DNA from: Aradus depressus
Lineage: Eukaryota > Arthropoda > Insecta > Hemiptera > Aradidae
Length of the DNA stretch: 64,000 nt
Assembly (NCBI GenBank): GCA_963662175.1
Contig: OY759215.1
Location: 16,977,079-17,041,078 of the forward strand
Direction: 5' to 3'
Within the stretch, counting starts at the first letter, position 1; each line of letters opens with the position of its first letter. The position numbers and the translations under genes are program-made. Of this stretch, positions 21,453 through 31,901 are shown one piece after another. The notes under the pieces are model-generated. The model was not told the origin of the DNA and ran no database searches. It saw only the letters and a list, made by a program, of their open reading frames with translations.

Positions 21453-22262
21453 ATTACGCTTCCCCTCTGAACATTTAGAAAACCTCCATAAGTAAATATA
21501 AGTGCGGCAGATGAACATTACTTGGCGGCAAAACGCTGCCTTTCTAAATACTGATGGTAGGATAGGGGTGACTGAGGTCTGGGTGGGAGGATGGCTACAG
21601 TATTATATCATCATCTTGTTAGCCAGGTCGGGGTTAGCTTATTATAGCCCTCTAAGTCCACCCAAATAAGTGGCCTCCTTACTATAAAGATTTATAGATC
21701 CTCCCCGCGGCCAATAAAGCGTACCTCACCACTCATCATTTCAAACAGATCTCTTAATCAAAAAGGACTTCTTAAGTATCCCCTACTTTTAATTATGATG
21801 CACTTTCTTTTTTTTTTGTATCCATAATTTGAATATGAAACTTATTTATGCTGGATGGCTATCAGATGGTAGATGTGTCTACCTACAATCCTTGATAATT
21901 GACCGCAATGAGAGAGCGATAAACACCATCTAATGATCTAATGACCGGTTTTATAGGTCTGGTCATCTTTTGTCGGCTTCAACCCTGGTCTTATCTGTTA
22001 ACAGAACTGACTCTTTAAAATGACCATAACAAATATGCAGAAGCACTAACGAAATAAATGGAACATAATTTAAACAATTGTACATATTCTTGTGGTTATG
22101 GAAACTTACCAAGTTGAATAAATTTACCATCTAATTCATTGTTTTATTATTTAAAATCCGACTGCCTACGGCCCGCACTCATGAAGCTGGTGGCTCAGCG
22201 GACGGTAATTAAGTGTAGAAGGAATTCGAGGTTCTGTCGTGTAAATGAAAATTCAATATTTG
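21453..22262. other. Unassigned stretch
   Basis: No gene, SINE or TIR element recognised between the minisatellite and the hammerhead-like motif. Confidence 0.45.
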
Positions 22263-22302
22263 GCCAACGTTTCGGAAACTATTTATTTCCTTCTTCAGGG
22301 CC
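22263..22302 (-). ncRNA. Hammerhead-ribozyme-like motif
   Basis: On the minus strand: CTGAAGA, one A, stem GGAAA/TTTCC with an AT-rich loop, GAAA, then CGTTGGC. The core letters fit CUGANGA...GAAA. No second arm was found nearby, so it may be a solo PLE repeat. Confidence 0.45.
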
Positions 22303-22448
22303 TACAGAATACAACAAACAAAATAGTCATTATGGACAAAGATATAACTAGATACTTAATAATAATGTGAAAAAGAGATGGAAAAAAGTTTTATAAATAA
22401 ATGAAAGAGAAAGAAAAATATAATAATAATAAACAAATACATTTTTTT

Positions 22449-22653
22449 TAGGAATAGATAATTAAAATACATAATTTTTTTGTCAAACTTCACTATATAT
22501 TCTCAAATACTCAACTAGTTTCGCCGTGTTAAGGCATTATCAAGAGTCACTTATAAACTTCATAATGCCTTAACACGGCGAAACTAGTTGAGTATTTGAG
22601 AATATATAGTGAAGTTTGACAAAAAAATTTTATATTTTAATTATCTATTCCTA
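22449..22653. repeat. Hairpin with 92-bp arms carrying degenerate hammerhead-like motifs
   Basis: Arms 22449-22540 and 22562-22653 are reverse complements with about two mismatches, separated by 21 bp. Each contains aatgccttaacacggcgaaa + ctagtt, which reads as stem GCC/GGC, GAAA and a palindromic CTAG. The first core block is cttgataa on one arm and more degraded on the other. The arrangement equals the inverted arms of the PLE at 4313-5100. Confidence 0.75.
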
Positions 22654-23516
22654 GAATGGAGTTTTCTCTCTCTTACCACTTGCTTGTTGTATACATTTTT
22701 TATACAGTTATAAATATCTACTTTAAAAAAAAAAAAAAATTCAGATTTTTTTCTATTATCTGGGCTGTATCTCGTTTTTTTAGTAAACATAAGAAAGTAA
22801 ATTTTTTTTTCTCGATAAGAGAGCATCATACAAAAAATCGATCGATCCGAGAATTCCGTTAAACTGAACTATTTTTCAAATTCAAAATAGGATCCAGCAT
22901 GGCCAAGCCATTTGTGGATCAGACCTCCGCATTCAGACTATAAGTGCTCAGTCAGCTGTCTCCTCCATATCCGCAACAGATCCACCCTATGGAGGTAGTT
23001 TGAGCAGTGTACAGTAAGCAGCCCTTCTCATCTGACTCCTGCTCAGTCAGAACTCTAAAAAGGGAAAAGCCGATTGAACCCACTAGTCCTGTTATAAGGG
23101 TGCTACACTCAGCTCCGTTATTTCTAACATATGCCGAGGGAGAGAACCCTTAACCCGCTATATTCTGAATGACCCTTGCACCGCTATATTCCTTTTCTGT
23201 GATGCTACCAAAGGGCCCAGAGGTATAGGTTATAAATGCGACAAAAAAAAAAAAAAAAAACGGTTTGAAGGAGAAGAAATTATTTTTTATGGTATTCTTC
23301 CTGCATTGGTACAATATGGGTCAAAAGTGTCATAGGTTTTGGATTTAGACAGTGAAATATAGTGCTTTGCAGCTACTATTGCAGGTGTTTGTTTCCTTTC
23401 CGCGAAACAGGTTTCTATCTACTGAGATAATTTGCACGGACAAGAATCACGGATTCTCGCATGGAAAAATATGCATGTGAATATATTTATACTGGAAACA
23501 CATTTTTCATTTGGGA
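22654..23516. other. Unassigned stretch
   Basis: Contains A runs at 22726-22738 and 23243-23260. The T-rich short ORFs here have no motif. No element boundaries recognised. Confidence 0.4.
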
Positions 23517-23529
23517 TACGGTAATTTAT

Positions 23530-23998
23530 AGAGGACTGTGTCCCAGGACGCCAAAATAGCAATTTATAAAACAGTCCTGAGACCGGTCGTCACATGTGCG
23601 AGTGAAACCTGGGTCCTGACTAGGAGGGACGAAGTCTTACTCAATACGTGAGAGAGGAAGGTATTGATGGTACTCCAGAGGGGGATAGATGGAGGATACG
23701 GACCAATAGGGAGCTGAAGGACCCGGACCTGGTGGTTTTAGTGAAGCAGGGGCGGCTGCGATGGCTGGGGCATTTACAGAGGATGGAACCAGACAGATTG
23801 CCGAGGAGGATACTGGAGGGACACCCGGGAGGACAAAGAAGAAAAGTTAGACCCCGCTTACGTTGGCTGGAGGACGACCTCAGAACGATGGGTGTGAGAA
23901 GATGGAGACGGGAGGCCGAGGATAGAGTAGAATGGCGGAAGATTGTTGCGGAGGCCCAGGTTCTACAAGGACCGTAGCGCCAAGGAAAGTAAAGTAAG
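23530..23998 (+). mobile_element. RTE-like LINE 3' end with 13-bp target duplication
   Basis: Flanked by tacggtaatttat at 23517-23529 and 23999-24011, an exact direct repeat. It is 5'-truncated and ends in aaggaaagtaaagtaag, a short tail without poly(A), as in RTE-type LINEs. Confidence 0.9.
23535..23977 (+). pseudogene. C-terminal end of an RTE/BovB-like reverse transcriptase
   Basis: The first part reads KIAIYKTVLRPVVTCASETW in one frame. After a frame change near 23640 the long frame gives DRWRIRTNRELKDPDLVVLV, RLRWLGHLQRMEPDRLPRRI, RPRLRWLEDDLRTMGVRRW and EDRVEWRKIVAEAQ. This series (RWLGH..RM...P, RPR.RW.DD.R..G, W...V.EA) is the usual C-terminus of RTE-like ORF2 proteins. Everything upstream of the thumb is gone. 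At least one frameshift is present. Confidence 0.85.
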
Positions 23999-24011
23999 TA
24001 CGGTAATTTAT

Positions 24012-24828
24012 TGTCCATGGGGTACATAGATTTCCGGTCAGCGTGAGAGTGACATTATACAGTCCATTTGAAAAAAAATCGTTCCCTTTCTTATTACAAC
24101 GAAACAAACCCAATCATTCTTTGCTTAGTGAACAGCGCCTTGAAAGAGGTTTAAGGATGGCGATATATTGAAAACCAATTGCATTGAATTTTATATAATT
24201 TCTTCTGTGTAATAAAGTGAAAAGTAGAAAACATGGGGTGGTCCAAGGAAGGACACTAGATAAGAGGATTTAGAAAGATGCTATCGGAAGTTAATGTTAA
24301 CAGTGTGATGCTAGGACCACACGTGGAGCTCTAGGCGCCACGTGGGATCCATATCAGTATCTCTCTGGCATCAATATTCAATATAATAAAATTATAGACC
24401 TACTTTCTATACACTAGCTCTCTTCCATAGCTAGCTCATACCTTGCGTACTCCTATTAATATTTATCTAAGAGTAGGGGAGGAGGGCGCAGTGCACTTCT
24501 CTTTTGTTGCGACTCCACCGGGCTCTCTGGACTGAAGCAGGAGAGTAAGAAGGACGACAGACCCTTCTTTCTTCCCTCTCTCCCTTAGACTCCCTTTCTT
24601 ATAGCTCTGTCACTGACAATTGTAAGAATATTTGAGAAGTTAAAGCCATCTATCGCCATCTGTCTGGGTTTTCTTTGATTTTCAATCTTTCCTTTTTAAT
24701 ACTGGTTTTTCAACTTCCTAGTCGACATTTCGCTCATTCTCTCACTTCTAACGTGTTTGGTGGTCACTTCTCTGCCTGTAAATCCAATTCGCTACCGGAG
24801 ATGTTCACTCTTTACTTAACTATTTAAA
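24012..24828. other. Unassigned stretch
   Basis: No ORF with a motif and no repeat shared with the rest of the window. Confidence 0.4.
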
Positions 24829-25240
24829 GTTACGCAATCGTCAAAAATTCGATGTTGTTTTCCCCGGAATTTCGAATTTTTTCGACCCCCTGATTCCAAT
24901 AATGAAAAAAAAATTTACTGCTTTTTTGCCTGTAAACACGATAACTCCGGATAGAATAAATACATCTACACGAAATTTTTAAAGTGTATCCAAAACCTAT
25001 AAGAACGACACTTATTGATTTTCAACCAAATCGACCATTGAGAATAGAGGGATTATAGAGAGAAGGACTCAAAAAAAAAAAAAAGCGATACTTATCAATT
25101 TTCAGCAGAATCGGCTTAAGAAAGGGTGGGAGAGGATCAAAACCCTAATAACTGTCGATGTAACGAATGTATCAACACGAAATTTAGTGTGATGAATCAG
25201 AAGTGTAACAACTATTAATTTTCAGCCATATCGGTTAATT
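24829..25240 (+). repeat. Dispersed repeat R1, long copy
   Basis: Contains caatcgtcaaaaattcgatg, ttgttttccccggaatttcg, aacacgataactccggatag, ttttcaaccaaatcgacc, and a second half with aactgtcgatgtaacgaatg. One of the most complete R1 copies. Confidence 0.75.
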
Positions 25241-25947
25241 CGTTCAAGAGAAGTGCGAAAGTTTAGATTCATTAGTTGTGAAGTGTATTGTCGATAATTC
25301 ACTGATAATTTATAAACAGCGACAGCAGTGTCAGAATCGTGACGTTATCCCAGTGAATAAAGTAAAAGAACTGATTGAAAAGACGGTAGAAAATAATGAC
25401 ATAAACTCATTTTTGAACTACGATAACTGACGTACCGTTTGAAAAATTGACATTATGTGGGAAGAGAAATCTTCATATACATGCCAGATAGTTTGAGGAG
25501 TTTATGAACCTTCTGAAGTGAATAGATATCAATTTGTCCAACTGAAGCTTGTAGCAGAGTTAGTCGGTTATCGGTGAGAACTGGTGGTAAGGCTGAACAG
25601 CGACAAAAACCACACCGACCCATACGTCATCACTCACTAAGACTGATCCGATTTACGACTTCCCAAAGCAGACAGGCATGCCGACGCCTTATCACCCTCT
25701 GGACACATCACACTTTTTTTGTAACTCCCACCCTCTTTATGTTTGTCTAGCCTCGTATAAATGAAACCGTCTAAATTATGACCAGTTTCCACGTCAACTT
25801 ATATATCCTCGACTATCCCAAGGGTTTAGCTTTGTTTATACTGACTGTTATTTATTTAATTCTTCTTAAATTCAGCTCAGCAGTTCTGTTAGGCCTCACA
25901 AGGATTGCTGCCTTCACTCATCAACTCGTATTTTAACAGTTACTAAA
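25241..25947. other. Unassigned stretch
   Basis: No recognisable gene or element. Confidence 0.4.
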
Positions 25948-25955
25948 CTAGTAGG

Positions 25956-26498
25956 CAGGGACGTAGTCAGGACTTTGAGCAGGGGGGGGGGGGGGGGGGG
26001 GGCAAAGTTAGGCTACAGGGGAGGGTGGGGGGGGGGGGGGGGGGGTATGGACACCCGGGGACACAGTTTCCGTGATTAGCGCTGCAGACTATTTGTTATT
26101 AATTTGGGAGACTCAGACCTCTAGAAGCTCCACCTGAGGTTTTAACATGAGCAGTAAAAATGCAAAGCGCAGCAGCAGCAAATGCACGCTGTGGTTTCTG
26201 TGCTTTTAGAATTAAATGACTCACATCCAATAGCGTGCAGTTGCTGCTGCTGCGCTTTTCATTTTTACTGCGCAAGTTAAAACAGCTTTAAGAGTATAAA
26301 GTATAACATAAATGACGTTTTTTAGAGAGAAAATGAAATGATTGAATTTATGTATATTTAAATAAATGTAATATGACTTGTTTTGTACACAAGTAAAGCA
26401 CAATTTTAGTAATCTTGGTTTTTTGCTCTGGCCAGGGGGGGGGGGGGGGGGGGGGGGGAATGTGCCCCCCAAGCCCCTCCCCCCTGGCTACGCCCCTG
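25956..26498. mobile_element. hAT MITE, 543 bp, with 8-bp duplication and poly(G) ends
   Basis: Starts cagggacgtagtcagg and ends tggctacgcccctg, inverted ends with few mismatches. Flanks are ctagtagg (25948-25955) and ctagtggg (26499-26506), an 8-bp duplication with one mismatch as expected for hAT. Long G runs lie inside both ends (25982-26003, 26029-26045, 26435-26458). The middle holds a 52-bp inverted repeat. No transposase; the short proline-rich ORFs come from the G runs. Confidence 0.85.
26139..26283. repeat. Inner hairpin of the hAT MITE, 52-bp arms
   Basis: 26139-26190 pairs with 26232-26283. The paired core is cagtaaaaatg(c/a)aaagcgc followed by (agc)n and gcacgct. The loop is about 41 bp. 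Confidence 0.85.
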
Positions 26499-26757
26499 CT
26501 AGTGGGTATAATGCGTCGACATTTGTGGCGGCCTAACTTCTTCTCCAATGCTTCAATGACAATCTCATTCGATCAAATTGATCCTGGAGTATCTTGAAAT
26601 GCTTCTAAGAAAGCTTCTATGGAATAGTTGTTATAACAATTAGACAGAATTTAACGAAAAAATTGAATTCGACCTTGAAACGTTAAAATTAGTTGAAACC
26701 TCGATCTCGGATTTGCCCAGTTGTGACTCAGATGGGGAACAAGGAGCTCAATAGCGC

Positions 26758-26840
26758 ATGTCATCGACAAAAGAGCGCTCTGGTAGTAGGCGATATGACC
26801 TCGAAGTTAAAGCCAGTGTATGAGTCACAATAATCAAGCA
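26758..26840 (+). repeat. SINE-A, short 3' fragment
   Basis: Holds agagcgctctggtagtaggc, gatatgacctcgaagttaaag and a tail like gagtcacaataat. Only the last 80 bp of the SINE. Confidence 0.7.
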
Positions 26841-26919
26841 ATAAATTAGTTTCATCTGCAGGAAAAGAGATATAGAGATATGTAATAGGGCATATACCTT
26901 AATACCACTTTGTAAAATA

Positions 26920-27030
26920 AGGACATAGTCTAACCTCTCACAGATTACATAATTTATGCTAGCCGGCTTTCGAGGTTGCTCTCATCATCAGGCTGTCTAC
27001 AGTGAACCCAACATTTAGTCAAATGTTGCT
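26920..27030 (-). mobile_element. Solo PLE arm (pLTR-like) with hammerhead-like motif
   Basis: Related to the arms at 4351-4490: taacctctcacagatt, then gctagccggctttcgaggtt and ctctcatcatcaggc + tgtctac. It lies alone, without a GIY-YIG frame. Confidence 0.7.
26958..27000 (-). ncRNA. Hammerhead-ribozyme-like motif in the solo PLE arm
   Basis: On the minus strand: ctgatga, T, a stem GAG/CTC with loop agcaac, GAAA, gccggc, TA. The core letters are intact; the stem II loop differs from the 5 kb copies. Confidence 0.5.
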
Positions 27031-27479
27031 ACCTATGCTGTCTACAAAGAAACGATAGTCTACAGTTTTTATTTAATAACCGGTGAAATAACCACAACCT
27101 TCCCATCAAATCTTAATCTTTATTTTACTTGAGGGCGCAGGTGCAATTTGTTGAGACCAAATAGAAGAGTTGAATGATGAAATTCGCCAGAGGTGGGGTG
27201 AGATTGCGAGGTGACAGAACCTATATCTGGTTGTGTAGTCCTCTATATATAGGAACTGACACAAATAGTCCTGTTCCTCACATCTATAGCACAGGGGACG
27301 TGTCCTAACATCCCTGATATACGCTATATTAACGAAAATATCCCGGAGACAGAACCCAACCAGACTATGTTATACTAACTTCAGACAGGGGTGACTCGCT
27401 CCCGCTTCAGGTCGGTCCATCTTACCAATAACAGTTTTAAAAATACCATATCAATAATAAAGATTTCTTCATGTCAGAG
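27031..27479. other. Unassigned stretch between PLE fragments
   Basis: No coding or repeat match recognised. It may be internal PLE sequence or unrelated DNA. Confidence 0.35.
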
Positions 27480-27770
27480 GTTGTAAAACAAGTTTTTATT
27501 CATTTTTGCTAGCCTAAGTTGCTCTCATCATCGTCTGATAAAATTATTTTGAACAACATTTATTTTATTTAATCTTTATTTAATAAATAAAGTCTAAAAA
27601 TTAAAATAAACGTATATAAAACTATATAAAAACAATTCAACAATTTAAAATTTCATGGTCATGTTCCCCATCTAAGACAACTGGGCTCAAGATAACGCTG
27701 TACAATGAGACAAAATAAAATGATTTTGAGAAGGAGAGGGGGTGAGAGAGTGTTCTGTAAGCGTTGTTGA
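27480..27770 (-). mobile_element. Decayed PLE fragment with arm remnant
   Basis: 27505-27545 resembles the PLE arm (gctagcctaagttgctctca, tcatcgtctga), but the GAAA block is lost. After an AT-rich part, 27645-27730 (tttcatggtcatgttcccc, then aactgggctcaagataacg) matches the end of the GIY-YIG region of the element at 4.6 kb. No open frame remains. Confidence 0.6.
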
Positions 27771-27787
27771 TAAGAAAATCCTGTAAT

Positions 27788-27930
27788 CAAGGCCGACAGA
27801 ACATGAAAATGGCGCCCGGGCAATATTGAAATTGGCACTCTTAAAGTTACTTTTTTTAGAGTCCAAAATCCAATTGCAATTTGGGGCCCCGGAATTTTGC
27901 CCGCTTCATCCGGCCCTTCCGCCGGCCCTG
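27788..27930. mobile_element. hAT MITE, 143 bp
   Basis: Left end caaggccgacagaac and right end gaagggccggcggccctg-like sequence on opposite strands give GGCCG-type TIRs. Flanks cctgtaat (27780-27787) and cctgttat (27931-27938) differ at one base, an 8-bp duplication. GC-rich ends, no coding sequence. Confidence 0.65.
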
Positions 27931-27964
27931 CCTGTTATGGCCACATCACATATATTCAATACAT

Positions 27965-28135
27965 AAGCTGTATCTTGTAAAATGTAGTTAGGTCGCTTCG
28001 GTCGCTAATCTCAATTTTCGTTTGATTTCTGCCAAAATCTAATCTCACCTAAGTCAGGTACATGTGCGGTAGAGAGCTCACAACTTCTGAATCATACAAA
28101 CACACACAAACAGACATAATCGCGAAAATTGTCAA
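27965..28135 (+). repeat. Dispersed repeat R4, copy 1
   Basis: Shares gtatcttgtaaaatgta, taggtc and attttcg(g/t)ttgattt with 39712-39785, in the same orientation. Family unknown. Confidence 0.55.
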
Positions 28136-28175
28136 AACCCGGGCATGAGTCATAAAACCTAACCTAATCTAACAA
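28136..28175 (+). repeat. SINE-A tail fragment with telomere-like CCTAA repeat
   Basis: cccgggcatgagtcataaa followed by acctaacctaatctaac. Only the last 40 bp of a SINE-A. Confidence 0.65.
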
Positions 28176-28356
28176 TCCAACAATTGACACAATACAATAA
28201 ATGAAATATTATTTGTATTTTCAATTTTACTTACAAATTGACTACAAAAGTGACTTTTGAATTTTGTGCTGAAGATGGCGTCTCACTTCACTTTCAGAGA
28301 ATAACATAACTTTGAACTAAAGAAGAGCTGCATCAAGAAAGGGCTCAAGATGATCT

Positions 28357-28571
28357 CTTGAGGTCGCCAGTAGCTCAAAGGTAGCGACGTTAAGCGATGA
28401 TCCCAAGCCTCTATGATGTCAGGTACTCGTTAAAGACCCATACCGTGAGTAACGAAACCTAGGTTGGCAAATTGTAGAACTCCCACTGCTGTCAACAAGA
28501 GCGACGAAAGAGCTCTCTGGTAGTAGGTGATGTGACCTAGTTAAACTCCAGGCATGAGTCAATAACTAACT
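28357..28571 (+). repeat. SINE-A with internal deletion and 10-bp target duplication
   Basis: Begins with a degraded head (cgccagtagctcaaaggtag) and jumps directly to acgttaagcgatgatccc, so box B and the first part of the body are missing. Flanked by aagatgatct at 28347-28356 and 28572-28581. Confidence 0.8.
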
Positions 28572-29094
28572 AAGATGATCTTTGGGTCGAAACATCCCGT
28601 TAAATACTATTGAATACAATTTTCGGAAGACCGAAGCTACTTCACTTAAGATGTCTTCCTCTCACCCTGCATCTCCATATTTAAATCATTCAACGATAAT
28701 ATATATTTTTTTAAATAATTCAATATATCGATAATTATCCTATCATTATCGCGTATCTATATCGATTTATTATCTCAAGTACCTAGGGTACATTATTACC
28801 AGTATAGATATATATAACTACTTAAGTTAATGAAAAATTTACTCACTAGTTTGTTAATAATCAATAATAATTATTGATTATTGTATTATATTGTTTTATT
28901 GTTATTGTTTTTGGTTGGAGTCCTCACCTATTGTAGATATAGACACTCCAGTTAGGGGTGGGCGGCTCTGCGAGGCTCTCCTCCAGTAATGATCCTATTT
29001 GTGAAACACCTTTTAAAGATCTATTATTCAGAGAGTTGAGGCTAACGTCCTCCAACTATGTATCGCCTCATTTAGATGCATCACATTCAGCAAG
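28572..29094. other. AT-rich stretch, possible hammerhead-like remainder at its left edge
   Basis: gatctttgggtcgaaac at 28577 continues the sequence interrupted by the SINE. Further right are AT-rich palindromes, for example around 28855-28885. No gene. Confidence 0.4.
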
Positions 29095-29545
29095 GCAACG
29101 CTTCTTAATTATAACTCTCGTCTGACTAAGTACACTTTCAGTCGTACAATAAGAGACAAATTTATGATCTAACCTTTTAGAACTAAATCATGCATTTTTA
29201 TTGAACACAATTTAAATATAATATTTCCATTCATAAATGCTTCAAAAGATACTGTACGTTTACCACTGGCTCAACTCCGTCTTTCTGGCAAATACTATCT
29301 TAAAATCAGTTACAAAAATAATGTATACACCCTTAATCCCCAGGAACTTTGTACAATCTGCAATAAAAACTAATTGAGGGACGTATATCACCTATTTATA
29401 TCCTGTCCGATATACTCCCCCATTAGAAGCATGAGAAGTATCAGTATAGACCGATCCAACTTTCATACATTACTCCTGGCCCATAATAAGAATGATATCT
29501 CAAACATTTTCTATTATTTAATCAGCGCTCTGAAACTTAGATAAT
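29095..29545 (+). pseudogene. C-terminal remnant of a non-LTR retrotransposon ORF2 (CCHC-like finger)
   Basis: One plus-strand frame with two stops reads LPLAQLRLSGKYYLKISY, then LCTICNKN, a stop, and LRDVYHLFISCPIY. The spacing C-x2-C, then H-x4-C, corresponds to the zinc finger at the end of several LINE ORF2 proteins. The same finger occurs at 39215-39420. RT domains are not visible, and the sequence behind it to about 30.1 kb is probably the 3' UTR. Confidence 0.6.
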
Positions 29546-30193
29546 TCTTTGCTAATGAATAATGTACTTTAACTTCCAAATTATATTTATACTCAATACC
29601 TACATCCCCACTCCATATTTACTGTCTTTGTTAAACTATTATTAATTTGTAATTACTTATTTTATTTATACTTTTTCTATTTATTTATTATATTTATTTA
29701 GTTTGTTAGAGGTTCCTTTATATATGTCATTATTAATGTCCGGATACATTAATACATTCACATAAATAAAATACCTCCACTTATGTGAAAAAGGAAGACC
29801 ATTAGATTCTCTAGAACAGCTAGAAATTAATAGGACTCGAAAAAATGGGAATTGTTTGAACGACCAGACACACTTCAAATTTTCTCCTTTGTTAATCCCT
29901 CTCAGCTAAAAAAATATCCCTGGCAATATTAATCTAGGTTAAATAATTTTCTACTTAGACATATAGTAGCTATATATTGTACATTTGTTATATTGTTTTC
30001 TTCGAATGTTAGTTTTTGGTTTTATTTTAATTTTATTTTCTTGTTTTTCAAATATGTGCACAGTTAGCTATTACAGTTAGAATATAGACTTCCACCCCCC
30101 TGGTTTTACCAGAGGAAGGGGACCCTTTCACCTCAGGTACTCTTAGGCTAATATAAATATGTATGTCTGGCAAATATCTGAATTATTGTTGAA
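29546..30193. other. AT-rich stretch, probable LINE 3' UTR
   Basis: Long AT-rich run with ATTTATTT blocks, ending near ggttttaccagaggaagggg. No gene. Assignment to the preceding LINE is by position only. Confidence 0.35.
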
Positions 30194-30230
30194 CATTGTG
30201 CTGACGATGGCGTAAGCCGAAACCGGTACA
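30194..30230 (+). ncRNA. Hammerhead-ribozyme-like motif
   Basis: ctgacga (30201-30207), T, GGC/GCC stem with loop GTAA (30209-30218), GAAA (30219-30222), CCGG, TA. All core positions of CUGANGA...GAAA are present except for the extra T. No PLE coding sequence is attached. Confidence 0.5.
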
Positions 30231-30689
30231 CATTTAATTATAGGTTTGTGGAATTAGACAATATAAGTGTTCAAAAAAAGTGTTTTATCTATCATTTTAT
30301 TTTATGTCATTATTGTTCAGGTGATCAATCTATAATTTTGGACCTGTTAATGATAATATAGTGAATGAAATGGTCACTGACTCAATTGTATAAGGGTGAA
30401 AAATTATTATTATTACTGTATGTTCACGAATAAAAGTGCGAGATGAGGAAAATGGCGAACGAGGGGAGAATGTTCTGTTTCCTTTCCTGAAACAATAAGT
30501 TAACCTTTCTTTAACTTAGTTATCCTATCTTTTGACATATAAAAATATGATAGAGGGGCTTGTTTCGTATGGTAAATTCACAATAACAAGAGTTGTAAAA
30601 ATAAGTGCTATTTTGCGCCCATTACTTGCTCTTAAATGAGCAAAAATGTGTTCAGTGACATTTACTCTGCGTCGTCAATCCTAGAAGTT
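30231..30689. other. Unassigned stretch
   Basis: No gene or repeat recognised. Confidence 0.4.
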
Positions 30690-31012
30690 ACGGGCTGTTA
30701 CGTCGACTACTTGGACCAAAATCAAAACTGTCTACTAACAACAAACTTACGATTTATATGTCCAATTTGGACCTACATACTCAATTTATGGGGTACAGAT
30801 AAACAATCCAACATCAAACTCCTCCGACGCTCCTTTTTATGTCACCAATAAAGTTTTACAAAGAGATCTCAATATTCCCACTGTCAACGAATTACTCCAA
30901 TCCCGATTCCAATCATTCCACAGAAACCTTTCTTCCCATTCAAATCCTATCGCACGCAATCCTTCCCGCCGCTTGAGCAGGTGTCCTTGCGATCTTCTCT
31001 CTGAATATTGTG
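30690..31012 (+). pseudogene. Degenerate Jockey-like RT C-terminus
   Basis: Reads LLGPKSKLSTNNKLTIY near 30710 (compare 19.7-20.4 kb). After frame changes the 3' end gives VLQRDLNIPTVNELLQSRFQ and SSHSNPIARNPSRRLSRCP, then a stop. The part from KDLNIP onward is the usual C-terminus of Jockey-like ORF2. Several frameshifts make it inactive. The 3' UTR has catcaagtgac before a T run, as at 36195-36230. Confidence 0.75.
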
Positions 31013-31727
31013 AATGATGAAAATTAACTTTCAAGGCAGCGCTGGCTGGTTTCTCTCATCAAGTGACATTGTTATCGTTTTTTTCTTTTTTCACAACATA
31101 TTTGTTTATTATGCATATATTGTTTATCGATTGCAAATTAAAAAATATATATTATAAAATAAAACTATATATATATTTCTCGAACTTGGGAGGCCAAACC
31201 ACAATTATATGTCAAATTTCTTCATTTTAAACTTATATTATATCTAAACATTTGTTATTACCTCAATATTCTATTTTACAAATATAGTTTCAATCCAATG
31301 TTTTAGTTGTATATATTCGTTTTTTAATTATTTTAATGCAAAGATAAATATTTCTGTATTAAAAATGTTTTTATACTCTATGTAAATCTTTTTAACATAA
31401 TCTTTATTTACATACATAAACTATACATAATTATTAAGGTCATGTTAATGATCATAGTTTGGCTAATATGCATCGACCATAAGGCAAAAAAAAAAAAAAA
31501 TCATCGTAGTTTAACTTATACTTATTATTATCCGGATATTAATTAATATTTACGAAATATTAAACGTTTGTTATTACCTTAATTGGGGATGTTAGAAAAG
31601 TAAAATAACGTTTCACAACAATCAATTTCCAAATATTATAAAAAATAAAGGGTATATATATATTTATTTATTTATTATAAAAAATAAATAAATAAATATA
31701 TACTTTCTTTAATTTTTTTCCCACTAG
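31013..31727. other. LINE 3' UTR remnant and AT-rich DNA with a SINE-B tail
   Basis: 31040-31100 looks like the 3' UTR of the LINE remnant. 31455-31500 is a SINE-B tail copy (ggctaatatgcatcg, then A run). Around 31650-31700 tatttatttatttat and its reverse complement form a hairpin. Confidence 0.5.
31455..31500 (+). repeat. SINE-B, tail-only copy
   Basis: tttggctaatatgcatcg followed by accataaggc and 14 A. Same 3' end as 3908-3950 and the longer SINE-B near 44 kb. Confidence 0.6.
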
Positions 31728-31895
31728 CGGCGGTAGCACAGGTGAAGCGTGCTTGGTTACTGTGCTGAAGATTGCTGCTTCGAAACCCGGCCTAGGCTTT
31801 TTCGTTTTTAATCTGGATGGTAAAAAACGCTCGCTGGCCTTCGGATGGTTCGTTAATTGATGTTCGTCCTGCCTGTTTGATGTCAGGTACTCGTT
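31728..31895 (+). repeat. SINE-A-related head with partial body
   Basis: Degraded box A (ggtagcacaggtg) and a good box B (cttcgaaacccgg). The body runs to gatgtcaggtactcgttaag and stops there. The head differs enough to be an older subfamily. Confidence 0.7.
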
Positions 31896-31901
31896 AAGTA
31901 A

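Noticed and set aside
26221..26597. Proline- or glycine-rich ORFs here and at 47030-47272
   Set aside because: They are translations of the G/C homopolymer runs at hAT ends.
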